Below, piece by piece: positions 1 to 6,761 of a stretch of 11,936 nucleotides of DNA; within the stretch, counting starts at the first letter, position 1; every line of letters starts with the position of its first letter. A program made the translations under genes and the position numbers. Origin of the DNA: CAZVAR01 sp964625225. GTDB taxonomy: Bacteria; Pseudomonadota; Alphaproteobacteria; JAJUGE01. The notes below the pieces were generated by a model, which saw only the letters and a list, made by a program, of their open reading frames with translations, had not been told where the DNA came from and did not search any database. The DNA lies in the NCBI GenBank assembly GCA_964625225.1, contig CAZVAR010000119.1, forward strand, positions 1-11,936. The letters are read 5' to 3'.

Positions 1-985
1 GCATCTTCATCGTCGTCGTCTTGCCGCAGCCGTTGGAGCCGAGGAAGCCGAAGATTTCGCCGCGGCGGATGCGGAAGCTGACGCGGTCGACCGCGACGAA
101 GTCGCCGAAGCGCTTGGTCAGGCCGCGTGCCTCGATTGCGACCGCGCCGTCCTCGCCTTCGTCGCGCGGCGGAATCGTGACGGGCCGGTAGTTCCGGCGC
201 CGTTCCTCCGGCAGCAGCGCGATGAAGGCGGCCTCGAGCGAGGCGGTGCCGGTCTTCGCCAGCAGGTCCTGCGCGCGGCCGGTGGCGAGCACGCGGCCCG
301 CATCCATCGCCACCAGCCAGTCGAAGCGCGCGGCCTCCTCCATGTAGGCCGTCGCCACCAGCACGCTCATGCCCGGCCGGGCGGCGCGGATGCCGTCGAT
401 GAGCTCCCAGAACTGGCGGCGCGAGAGCGGGTCGACGCCGGTGGTCGGCTCGTCGAGGATCAGCAGGTCCGGATCGTGGATGAGCGCGCAGCACAGGCCC
501 AGCTTCTGCTTCATGCCGCCGGACAGCTTGCCCGCGGGTCGGTCCGGAAACGGCGCGAGGCCGGTGCTCTCGAGCAGCGCGGCGATGCGGCGCTCGCGTT
601 CGGCGCGGCCGTGCCCGAACAGGCGGCCGAAGAACTCGATGTTCTCGAACACCGACAGCGTCGGGTAAAGGTTCCTGCCAAGGCCCTGTGGCATGAAGGC
701 GATGCGCGGGCCTGCTGCTCGGCGGTGATCCGCTGCGGCGATGTCACCGCCGAGCACCTCGACCCGGCCCGCCTGCACCTTGCGGGCGCCGGCGATCAGC
801 GACAGCAGGCTGGATTTGCCGACGCCGTCCGGCCCGATCAGCCCGACCATGCAGCCCGCCGGAACGTCAAGGGAGACTGATTCGAGGGCGACCGTCTTGC
901 CGTAGCGCAGGGTGACGTCGCGCAGCCGTGCGACCGTCGCCGCCGTGCTCGCCGCCCTGCCCGGGGTCGGCGGGGCTTCGATCAT
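1..985 (-). CDS. rbbA: RbbA-like tandem ABC ATPase/transporter, N-terminal part (cut by the left edge)
   Basis: Reading leftwards from ATG at 985, the frame stays open for 328 codons to the window edge. NBD1 (about residues 18-240) has Walker A GPDGVGKSS (51-59), Q-loop Gln100, signature LSGGMKQ (154-160) and Walker B LLILDE (174-179). A linker (about 241-282) leads into NBD2 with Walker A GSNGCGKTT (316-324). Two ATPase domains in one chain, plus the stretch TAYMEEAARFDWLVAMDAG (212-230), match E. coli RbbA/YhiH, which ends in an ABC-2 membrane domain of about 900 residues in total; that part would lie outside the window. At the NBD1 H-loop the usual His is Ala213, a substitution I believe is typical of this family. 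The start overlaps the stop of the HlyD gene (ATGA), so the two are probably translationally coupled. The likely role is export with that adaptor; the substrate is unknown. The family's ribosome-associated ATPase name comes from E. coli work and is not tested here. Confidence 0.85.
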   Translation of the reverse strand, partial: MIEAPPTPGRAASTAATVARLRDVTLRYGKTVALESVSLDVPAGCMVGLIGPDGVGKSSLLSLIAGARKVQAGRVEVLGGDIAAADHRRAAGPRIAFMPQGLGRNLYPTLSVFENIEFFGRLFGHGRAERERRIAALLESTGLAPFPDRPAGKLSGGMKQKLGLCCALIHDPDLLILDEPTTGVDPLSRRQFWELIDGIRAARPGMSVLVATAYMEEAARFDWLVAMDAGRVLATGRAQDLLAKTGTASLEAAFIALLPEERRRNYRPVTIPPRDEGEDGAVAIEARGLTKRFGDFVAVDRVSFRIRRGEIFGFLGSNGCGKTTTMKM

Positions 986-2055
986 TGCGGAACCCGGATC
1001 TGCAGCTCGGGCGGCCACTCCGCCCGCGGGTCGAGCCGCACATAGGCCATGCCCGGCAGGCCGGTCTTGACCTGGGTGATGTGCTCCCGGAGCAGCTCGG
1101 GGTCGATCCGCGCCTTGATCCGGAACATCAGCTTCTGCCGCTCCTCCTCGGTCTCGACGGTTTTCGGCGTGAACTGCGCGACGTCGGCAACAAAGGAGAT
1201 CCGTGCCGGAACGACGAAATCGGGGGCGGCGTCGAGCACCAGCCGCGCCTCGGCCCCGATCGCCACGCGGCCGGCCTGTGCCGTCGGCAAGAAGAAGGTC
1301 ATGTAGACGTCGCCGAGATCGACCAGGTTCAGGACGCGGCCGCCGGCCGGAAGCACCTCGCCCAGCTGCGCGACGCGGTACTGGACGCGCCCGTCCCGGG
1401 GCGAGCGCAAGGTGCTGTCGTCGATGTCGGCCTGAATGCGCTGGATGGTGGCACGCACCGCTTCGACCTCCGCCTGGGCGTCGACGACCTGTGACCGGGC
1501 CGCGCCGATCCCGGCCTCCGCGGCCGCGACCTGCGCTTCGGCCACGGCGACTGCTGCCTTCGCGGCCTCGAAGCGGGCGCGATCGTCGTCGAGCGTCTGG
1601 CGGGAGGCCGTGCCGCGCGCGGCCAGTTCCTCGGTCCGCGCTAGACGTCGCCGCGCCGCTTCGCGCTCCGCTTCGCGCTGCGCCACCACGGCGACCGCGG
1701 CGCGCCGTTCGGCTTCGCGCTGCGTCACCAGGCTCCGGGCGGTCTCGATGCCGATCTGCGCCCGCCGCAGCTGCGCCTCAGCCTCGCGGAGCTGCGCCTC
1801 GAGCACCGCGGTGTCCATCCTGGCCAGGATCTGCCCCGCTTCGACGAAGTCGCCCTCGTTGACCAGGATCTCCGCGACCCGGCCCGGCGTCTTGGTGGCG
1901 ATGTCGATCTCCACCGCCTCGATGCGGCCGTTGCCGCTGGCGAAGCCGTCCGGCAGCCCGTCCGGCTGGAGCGACCGCCACGCCAGCAAGGCGCCGCCGG
2001 CGATCAGCACGATGACCGCGATCCGCAGCAACCAGGTTCTGCTCGATGTTCTCAT
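982..2055 (-). CDS. yhiI: HlyD/YhiI-like periplasmic adaptor (membrane fusion protein)
   Basis: The protein has 357 residues from ATG 2055. A longer in-frame ATG at 2175 would add 40 low-complexity residues ahead of the membrane anchor, so I prefer 2055, which has GAGG three bases upstream and leaves the family's usual length. Residues 8-27 form a single N-terminal membrane anchor. They are followed by a biotinyl-lipoyl-like half (about 45-80), a long Ala/Glu/Arg-rich coiled coil (about 82-212), the second lipoyl half (about 213-247) and a beta-barrel region. The stretch FTPKTVETEEERQKLMFR (295-312) is characteristic of the YhiI/YbhG type of HlyD protein. It should link an inner-membrane ABC exporter to the periplasm or an outer-membrane channel. 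It is the first gene of a minus-strand pair with the RbbA-like ATPase and overlaps it by 4 bp. The coiled coil contains a short internal duplication (residues 110-120 and 124-134). Confidence 0.9.
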   Translation of the reverse strand: MRTSSRTWLLRIAVIVLIAGGALLAWRSLQPDGLPDGFASGNGRIEAVEIDIATKTPGRVAEILVNEGDFVEAGQILARMDTAVLEAQLREAEAQLRRAQIGIETARSLVTQREAERRAAVAVVAQREAEREAARRRLARTEELAARGTASRQTLDDDRARFEAAKAAVAVAEAQVAAAEAGIGAARSQVVDAQAEVEAVRATIQRIQADIDDSTLRSPRDGRVQYRVAQLGEVLPAGGRVLNLVDLGDVYMTFFLPTAQAGRVAIGAEARLVLDAAPDFVVPARISFVADVAQFTPKTVETEEERQKLMFRIKARIDPELLREHITQVKTGLPGMAYVRLDPRAEWPPELQIRVPQ

Positions 2056-2856
2056 CGTCCTCGCGCCGTTCCGGGACCGAGCCGCCGGGACAGGCCGCGG
2101 GAGTCGGGCGGCGATGCCGGCGCGGTCAGATGTAGCACGAACGTCGCCGTCCCCGACCCGTTCGTGCCGCCGCACCCCCGATCCCGAACGCTCCCTTCCG
2201 CACCGTCGGGCCGCGAGCCGCTCCGCCGCGCCCGTGCCGATGCCGGAACCGCCGGCCGCCCGCTGTCGTTATCCATCCGTACCAACCCTGGTCGCGGACC
2301 CGATCGTGGCGGCGGTGACCCCGCCCGGCCGGCGGGTCATGGCCCGGAACAGCGGTGACCGCAACGCCAGTCGCGACCGGACGGTCCCGGTCCTGCGCCA
2401 CCGGAGACAGGGCGCGACCGCAGATCGTGACCGACGGCGAGGATGCCGTCGGGGAGGCGCGGTGACCCGCCGGCGATGCCGAAACCGCGGCGGACGTTCC
2501 ACTGCCGTTGGCCAGGCTGGTCCGCGGCGGGGCATCCGTCCTCGTCCCTGCGGTACATGGCCGGGGCGACGGTTTGGCGGATCGGCTGGACAGTCTTCTC
2601 GATGGGCGCAGGCCGCCGCCGTCAGCCGGGGCTGCCTGCGGCGCCAGGAGCGAAGGCATCGCCGTTCCCGCCATCGCGACGCGGTCCGCTCCGCCTTCTT
2701 CGCCGCGCGGCGCGGGCCGGAGATACCGGCTTGCCGCTGCGGATTGTGCGGCGGTTCGGCTTGCGATATTGAAATTGACTAGGCGATAGCCGCGGCGAAT
2801 TCAGCATAGATCTCGTCATCTACCTGCCGCAGCCGAATCGGTCATGGCGGGAGCCC
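2056..2856. other. About 800 bp without a supportable gene
   Basis: This lies between the divergent HlyD and histidine-kinase genes. Reading frames on both strands are short or give Arg/Pro/Ala-rich products without recognisable motifs, and none has a good ribosome-binding site. An imperfect palindrome spans 2316-2339 (arms TGACCC and GGGTCA), and the 9-mer GCGGTGACC occurs at 2312, 2352 and 2459. The last 100 bp (about 2759-2815) are distinctly more A/T-rich and contain TTGAAATTGACT (2769-2780) and CATAGAT (2805-2811). The kinase promoter is most likely there, but the spacing between these elements does not give a clean sigma-70 match. The remainder could be long regulatory DNA or a decayed gene. 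Confidence 0.6.
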
Positions 2857-4434
2857 ATGAGTATGCAGGACCGCAATTCGATCGAGACCGCCAGTGCGCA
2901 ACGCCTTCAGTTGCTGATCGACAGTGTCGTCGACTTTGCCATTTACATGCTCGACGCCAATGGCCGTGTCAGTAGCTGGAACGCGGGCGCGGAGCGCATC
3001 AACGGCTACAGCGCGGCCGAGATTCTGGGGGAGCATTACTCCCGGTTCTTCTCGTGCGAAGACCGAAAGAAAGGGCAGCCGCAAAGGGCCCTCGACATTG
3101 CGCGGAAGACAGGCCGCTTTGCGGATGAGGGATGGCGGATCCGCAAGGATGGCAGCCGCTTCTGGTCCATGGCGGTGATGGACGCCATTCGCGACGATTC
3201 AGGCAAGCTGATCGGCTTCGCCAAGGTGACGCGCGACATGACCGAGCGCCGCCAGGCCGAGCAGGCTCTGGAGCGGACACGCGAGGCGTTGCACCAGGCG
3301 CAGAAGATGGAGGCGATCGGCCAACTCGTCGGCGGCGTCGCGCACGACTTCAACAACATCCTGACGGCGATCATCAACAATCTGGAGTTGATCAAAGAGC
3401 GTCTGAGCGAAGGCGACCCGCATCTCGGGCATCTCGATAGCGCCCTGCAGGCCGCGCGCAACGGCGCCGCCCTGGTGCAGCAGATGATGGTGTTCGCGCG
3501 CAAGCAGCCATTGCGATTGCGCCGGATCGACGCCAACGACACCGTTCGGGACATGCTGCCGCTCCTGGAGCGCAGCTGTCCCGAGAACATCGAGATCAGG
3601 ACCCGTTTCGCGCCCTCGGTGCCGCCGATGCTGGCCGATCCGAATCTACTCCAGACTGCGGTGCTCAACCTGGTGGTGAACGCGCGCGATGCGATGGCGG
3701 AGGGCGGCGTTCTCGAGATCACGACCTCGACGGTTCGGGTGCCGCAGGACGTGACCTGCGATCTGCCCGGGGGCCGCTACGTCTGCCTCGCGGTGTCGGA
3801 TACCGGCGTCGGCATGCCGCCGGAGGTTCTGGATCGCATTTTCGAGCCCTTCTTCACGACCAAGGAGCTCGGTAAGGGCACCGGGCTGGGCCTGAGCCAG
3901 GTCTACGGCTTCACGAAGGAGATGGGCGGGGACGTGACCGCGGAGAGCAAGCCGGACCGCGGCACGACCATTCGACTCTACTTTCCGGTGTGCGAAAGCG
4001 ATGAATCGCCGACGGCCGAGCCGGAGCCGGCCGAGCCCGTTGCGACCGAGGCCGCGGCGACCGCGGCGGGGACGGCGGTCGTGCTCCTGGTCGAAGACGA
4101 TTTCCTCGTCAGCCTCGCGACCTTGGACCTTCTAAGCGGGTGGGGCCACACGGTCCTGGAGGCACCCGATGCCGAGCGGGCCCTGGAGGTTCTCGACGCA
4201 CATCCGGAAATCGAGATCCTGGTCACCGATGTCGGTCTTCCGGGCATGAGCGGGCACGATCTGGTCCGGGAGGCGAGGGCGCGCCGGCCCGATCTGAAGG
4301 TCCTGCTCATTACGGGCTATGACCGCAGCTCGGCGACGATCCGCACGCCGCCCGACCGGAACACGGCCTACGTCGCGAAGCCCTACGCGCCGCAAACCCT
4401 GGCCCAAGAGATCGGGCGGCTGCTCGGGCGCTAG
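2857..4434 (+). CDS. PAS hybrid sensor histidine kinase with C-terminal receiver domain
   Basis: The protein has 525 residues and no signal peptide or membrane segment, so it is probably cytosolic. The order is PAS (about 17-135, with WNAGAERINGYSAAEILG at 41-58), a short coiled coil, HisKA with phospho-acceptor His163 in GGVAHDFNN, HATPase_c with N-box Asn275, G1 DTGVGM (315-320) and G2 GKGTGLGL (339-346), a Glu/Ala/Pro linker (382-405), and a receiver domain with acidic pair Asp414/Asp415, acceptor Asp458, Thr486 and Lys508. All catalytic residues are present. The PAS has no LOV cysteine motif, and I cannot identify a FixL-type heme ligand, so the input is unknown. The intramolecular receiver suggests a phosphorelay or self-regulation; no partner regulator gene is next to it. 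GGGAG at 2849-2853 is 3 bases from ATG 2857 but 9 from ATG 2863, so the shorter start (MQDRNS) is also plausible. Confidence 0.93.
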   Translation: MSMQDRNSIETASAQRLQLLIDSVVDFAIYMLDANGRVSSWNAGAERINGYSAAEILGEHYSRFFSCEDRKKGQPQRALDIARKTGRFADEGWRIRKDGSRFWSMAVMDAIRDDSGKLIGFAKVTRDMTERRQAEQALERTREALHQAQKMEAIGQLVGGVAHDFNNILTAIINNLELIKERLSEGDPHLGHLDSALQAARNGAALVQQMMVFARKQPLRLRRIDANDTVRDMLPLLERSCPENIEIRTRFAPSVPPMLADPNLLQTAVLNLVVNARDAMAEGGVLEITTSTVRVPQDVTCDLPGGRYVCLAVSDTGVGMPPEVLDRIFEPFFTTKELGKGTGLGLSQVYGFTKEMGGDVTAESKPDRGTTIRLYFPVCESDESPTAEPEPAEPVATEAAATAAGTAVVLLVEDDFLVSLATLDLLSGWGHTVLEAPDAERALEVLDAHPEIEILVTDVGLPGMSGHDLVREARARRPDLKVLLITGYDRSSATIRTPPDRNTAYVAKPYAPQTLAQEIGRLLGR

Positions 4435-4452
4435 ACACGCGCGGGCCCGGGC

Positions 4453-4471
4453 GGGGCGGAGACCGCGCCCC
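4453..4471. terminator. Possible weak bidirectional hairpin between convergent genes
   Basis: A 6-bp GC stem (GGGGCG at 4453-4458, CGCCCC at 4466-4471) lies in the 76-bp gap between the converging kinase and GNAT genes. There is no clear T-tract on either side, so this is a weak call. In DNA this GC-rich, such a stem could be chance. Confidence 0.25.
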
Positions 4472-4510
4472 CGCGGCGTCCCTCGGTCGGATGCGAAGGG
4501 CGCGGCGGCA

Positions 4511-4786
4511 TCAGGCGATCAGGTCGTGATACTCCTTGTGGCGACGGATCCATGCGGCCGCATAGCCGCAGAGGGGCACGACCTTCCGGCCCTCGGCGCG
4601 GGCGATCTCCATGACCCCCTGCATGAGCCGGCTCGCGGCTCCGGTGCCGCGGAGTGGCGGCGGCGCCTCCACGTGCGGGATGACAAGCGTCGAGTCCCGG
4701 CGCCGATAGTCGGCGAAGACGACCTGCCCGTCGATTCGGAGCTCGAAGCGGCTCTTCTCCGGGTTGTCCGTAACGCGATCGGTCAT
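4511..4786 (-). CDS. Small GNAT-fold N-acetyltransferase (NATD1/YjdJ type, PF14542)
   Basis: The protein has 91 residues from ATG 4786, with a GGAGG at 4797-4801 ten bases upstream. Upstream in-frame starts would add over 100 residues of Arg-rich sequence that is the shadow of the pseudoazurin region, so they are rejected. The family pattern is complete. RFELRIDGQVVFADY opens the fold, VIPHVEAPPPLRGTGAASRLM (35-55) carries the acetyl-CoA pyrophosphate loop, and VVPLCGYAAAWIRRHKEYHDLI (69-90) is the C-terminal signature. Most relatives have a CxY motif here, with Pro or Ser in the middle; this one has Cys73-Gly-Tyr75. Members such as human NATD1 and Arabidopsis At1g77540 are minimal acetyltransferases of unclear substrate. 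It lies on the same strand downstream of nirK and pseudoazurin but behind a strong hairpin, so co-transcription is uncertain. Confidence 0.88.
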   Translation of the reverse strand: MTDRVTDNPEKSRFELRIDGQVVFADYRRRDSTLVIPHVEAPPPLRGTGAASRLMQGVMEIARAEGRKVVPLCGYAAAWIRRHKEYHDLIA

Positions 4787-4913
4787 GCGCGAATAACCTC
4801 CGAATGACCCGCGCCGTTCCCGCCGCGGGCGGCGCCGGCATACCGCCTGCATGGTCGCACGCCAAGCGAGGCGCGGTGCAGGCGCCCCTGACGGGCAGTA
4901 TGTGTTCCGGAAC

Positions 4914-4957
4914 GAGAACCGGGCAGGCCGCGTGTCGCGGCCTGCCCGGCCGTTCTC
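4914..4957 (-). terminator. Strong GC hairpin after pseudoazurin
   Basis: There is a perfect 14-bp stem (4919-4932 with 4936-4949) around a TGT loop. Outer GAGAA (4914-4918) and TTCTC (4953-4957) arms can extend it past a small bulge. It begins 15 bases after the pseudoazurin stop codon on the minus strand. No T-tract follows, so it is not a textbook intrinsic terminator. It may end or protect the nirK-pseudoazurin message at its 3' end. Confidence 0.7.
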
Positions 4958-4971
4958 CGCGGCGGCGCCAG

Positions 4972-5433
4972 TTACTTCGCCGCCACCTTGCTCTTCTCGA
5001 GCTGCTCGAAGGCGGCCGCGAACCGCGACTTCGCCTTGCCCGGGTGCTTGACGGCCGCAGCCTCCTCCAGGTTGCCGAGATCGTCGCCGACGGCGATCAG
5101 TGCGATCATGCCCATGGCGTAGTGCGGCATGCACTTGACGCCGTAGACGCCCTCCTTGTCGAAGGTGACCGTGATCTCCTGATTGATCTTGCCTTTGAAG
5201 GGCTGGGCGCCCTCCGGCATCATGCCGGGGATCGACTCGGCATTGTGGCTCTTGTCGGTCGGGGTGAAGGTCACGCTGTCGCCGGGCTCGATGTGCAGGA
5301 AGGCCGGCTCGAACACCATCATCCCGTCCGCACCCTTGTTCAGCATCTTGATCTCGTGATCCGCGGCGAAGGCGCCGCCCGCCGCGGTTGCCATGAGGGC
5401 CGCCAGGCCCGCTGCGCGCAGAAACGTTTTCAT
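4972..5433 (-). CDS. paz: Pseudoazurin (periplasmic blue copper protein)
   Basis: The protein has 153 residues from ATG 5433, with a GAGGAG-type ribosome-binding site five bases or so upstream. A second ATG six codons earlier lies before this site and is unlikely. Residues 1-23 form a signal peptide ending AFA. Cleavage after Ala23 gives a mature protein starting ADHEIKML, and the copper ligands then fall at the standard mature positions: His40 (precursor His63), Cys78 (Cys101), His81 (His104) and Met86 (Met109). The motif YGVKCMPHYAMGM (97-109) is the pseudoazurin type 1 copper loop. Pseudoazurin carries single electrons from the cytochrome bc1/c pool to NirK in the periplasm. It lies 69 bp downstream of nirK on the same strand, which fits that role, and should be expressed from the nirK promoter. 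It has no TTGCG box of its own. Confidence 0.96.
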   Translation of the reverse strand: MKTFLRAAGLAALMATAAGGAFAADHEIKMLNKGADGMMVFEPAFLHIEPGDSVTFTPTDKSHNAESIPGMMPEGAQPFKGKINQEITVTFDKEGVYGVKCMPHYAMGMIALIAVGDDLGNLEEAAAVKHPGKAKSRFAAAFEQLEKSKVAAK

Positions 5434-5463
5434 CGAAACTCTCCTCATCATGGTGGTGGGGGA

Positions 5464-5494
5464 GGCCCGGCCGCCGATCCGCGGCGGCCGGGCC
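5464..5494 (-). terminator. Intercistronic hairpin between nirK and pseudoazurin
   Basis: There is a perfect 13-bp GC-only stem (5464-5476 with 5482-5494) with a five-base loop, starting eight bases after the nirK stop codon. No T-tract follows on the minus strand. It could be a partial terminator, an RNA-processing site or a 3' stabiliser that sets the nirK to pseudoazurin expression ratio. Confidence 0.65.
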
Positions 5495-5502
5495 GGCGGT
5501 GG

Positions 5503-6552
5503 TTACCGGCTCAGGCGCGCGACCCGCCGGTCGATGCCCTCCTTGAAGATTTCGGGCCGCTCCGGCCCCTCGACCTCGAGCAGGCCGGCGAGGCCGCGTT
5601 CGGCGCGCGACAGGGCATGGTCGACCAGGATGTACCGGCCGGGCACGTCCAGCGTCATCTCGACCACCGTCGCCGCGCCCGGGGCGACGCTGACAGTCTG
5701 CACGTCCGTGCGCGGTGCCGAGCTGATCGAGCCATGGTCGTAAACCCTGTCGAAGATCTCGCCGATGACGTGGAAGGACGAGGCCTTGTTCGGTCCCCCG
5801 ACGCCGAAATAGATGCGCACGGTCTCGCCAACCTCGGCCTTCAGCGGCGCCTCGGTCTGGAGCGCACCGACCGCGCCGTTGAAGACGTAGTATTCGGGCT
5901 GCTCGTTCAGCAGCTTGTCGTAGCTCTCGGTCAGCTCGCCCCGCGTGCCGAACGCCTCCTCGGTATAGATCTCGCCCTGCATCACGTAGAACTCACGGTC
6001 GACCGGCGGCAGGCCTTCCTCCGGTTCGACCAGGATGAGGCCGTACATGCCGTTGGCGATATGCGAGGCGACCATCGGCGTCGCGCAGTGATAGACGTAG
6101 ATGCCGGGATTGAGCGCCTTGAAGGTGAACCCCGTCGTCCGACCGGGCTCGGTCATCGTCGCCTCTCCGCCGCCGTGCGGCCCGGTGACGGCGTGCAGGT
6201 CGATATTGTGGTACATCGTGCTGGACTCGTCGTTCTTGAGCGAGACCTCGACGGTGTCGCCGACGCGCACGCGCACGAAGGGCCCGGGCACCTTGCCGCC
6301 GAAGGTCCAGTAGCGGTAGGTGGTGCCATCGTCGAGCTTGCCGTTGACCTCGATGGTTTCCATGCTCACGCGCACCGTCTGCGGGCCGCGCTTGCCGAGC
6401 GGGCCGGGAAGGTCGGTCGGGCCGCGCACGATGCTGACGGGATCGGTCGCCGCTGCATCGGCGAAGGCGGCCGGCGTGCCGGTGCCGATGGCCAGGGCCA
6501 TGGCGAGCACGCTCGCGGTGCCGACCAGGTGCGATAAACGTCCGTTCTTCAT
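5503..6552 (-). CDS. nirK: Copper-containing nitrite reductase NirK (class II, AniA-like)
   Basis: The protein has 349 residues from ATG 6552, with GGGGAG seven bases upstream. The longer in-frame start at 6702 would read through the promoter region and is rejected. Residues 1-31 form a signal peptide ending AFA. Two cupredoxin domains follow. By alignment from memory to known NirK proteins, the type 1 copper ligands are His115, Cys156, His164 and Met169; the type 2 ligands are His120, His155 and His312; and the catalytic pair is Asp118 and His261. The ligand loop reads CATPMVASHIANGMYGLILVEP, the short-loop form of the class II/AniA group. It reduces nitrite to nitric oxide in the periplasm as a trimer. 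It is the first gene of a pair with pseudoazurin. A TTGCG-N4-CGCAA box is centred 68 bp upstream of the start and a second inverted repeat overlaps the expected -10, so activation and perhaps repression are both possible. Confidence 0.97.
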   Translation of the reverse strand: MKNGRLSHLVGTASVLAMALAIGTGTPAAFADAAATDPVSIVRGPTDLPGPLGKRGPQTVRVSMETIEVNGKLDDGTTYRYWTFGGKVPGPFVRVRVGDTVEVSLKNDESSTMYHNIDLHAVTGPHGGGEATMTEPGRTTGFTFKALNPGIYVYHCATPMVASHIANGMYGLILVEPEEGLPPVDREFYVMQGEIYTEEAFGTRGELTESYDKLLNEQPEYYVFNGAVGALQTEAPLKAEVGETVRIYFGVGGPNKASSFHVIGEIFDRVYDHGSISSAPRTDVQTVSVAPGAATVVEMTLDVPGRYILVDHALSRAERGLAGLLEVEGPERPEIFKEGIDRRVARLSR

Positions 6553-6585
6553 GGTCCTGCTCCCCGAGCGCCGTTGACCTGGACC

Positions 6586-6591
6586 ATATTT
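6586..6591 (-). promoter_or_regulatory. Candidate nirK -10 element
   Basis: On the minus strand this reads AAATAT. It is placed where a -10 would fall if the box at 6613-6628 is centred at -41.5, which puts transcription start near 6579 and leaves a leader of about 27 nt that includes the GGGGAG ribosome-binding site. The geometry is good, but the hexamer match to TATAAT is only partial. Confidence 0.4.
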
Positions 6592-6607
6592 GGTGCACCG
6601 CACCAAA
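6589..6607. promoter_or_regulatory. Perfect inverted repeat in the nirK promoter (second operator candidate)
   Basis: TTTGGTGC-ACC-GCACCAAA has 8-bp arms and a 3-bp spacer. It lies between the TTGCG box and the predicted nirK start and overlaps the predicted -10. That position suits a repressor operator. I do not recognise the motif, and it does not resemble the NsrR consensus as I recall it. It occurs once in the window. Confidence 0.45.
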
Positions 6608-6612
6608 CCGTC

Positions 6613-6628
6613 TTTGCGTTGCCGCAAA
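6613..6628. promoter_or_regulatory. Crp/Fnr-type box, copy 1 (nirK)
   Basis: TTTGCGTTGCCGCAAA is a perfect palindrome outside the central four bases. It is centred at 6620.5, 68 bp from the nirK start codon and about 141 bp from the divergent regulator start. It shares the core TTGCG-N4-CGCAA with three other sites in the window and has the spacing of the FNR/DNR/NnrR box family. Confidence 0.8.
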
Positions 6629-6706
6629 CAACGCGAACTATTTCGGAGCGGCCGAAGTCGGGAGCGCCGGCACGCTTTCGGGCGGACGCGCGGAACGTCC
6701 ATTTCC

Positions 6707-6718
6707 TATATGTATATC
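6707..6718 (+). promoter_or_regulatory. Possible -10 region for the Crp/Fnr gene
   Basis: TATATGTATATC is the only A/T-rich patch in this interval and lies 44 bp upstream of the regulator ATG. Either half could serve as a -10. No convincing -35 is visible at normal spacing, so a factor-dependent or weak promoter is likely. Confidence 0.35.
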
Positions 6719-6761
6719 TAAAGAGTCGCGGTGCAGTGCGTTCAAGGGTGGGAACGGATCG

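Noticed and set aside
2312..2467. Three copies of GCGGTGACC as an iteron-like or operator repeat
   Set aside because: The 9-mer is short, spacing is irregular (40 and 107 bp), and such words recur easily at this GC content.
2761..2776. TTGCGATATTGAAATT upstream of the kinase as a fifth Crp/Fnr box
   Set aside because: Only the left half-site TTGCG matches. The right half is not CGCAA, so the kinase is not placed in the regulon.
1436..2782. 448-codon plus-strand frame running from the HlyD antisense into the intergenic region
   Set aside because: The first half is antisense to HlyD. The second half is Arg-rich with no motif and no internal ribosome-binding site.
2508..2789. Plus-strand frame starting LARLVRGGASVLVP, considered as a small gene
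   Set aside because: It has no ribosome-binding site, an unconvincing TTG start and no recognised family. It is kept only as a possibility in the intergenic finding.
2857..3240. PAS domain as a LOV photoreceptor or FixL-type heme oxygen sensor
   Set aside because: The LOV cysteine motif is absent and I could not identify the FixL heme-binding pattern, so no ligand is claimed.
4804..6537. 577-codon open frame on the plus strand
   Set aside because: It is antisense to nirK and pseudoazurin, whose copper ligands and signal peptides are unmistakable. The product is His/Arg/Asp-rich without motifs, as expected from GC-rich antisense shadow.
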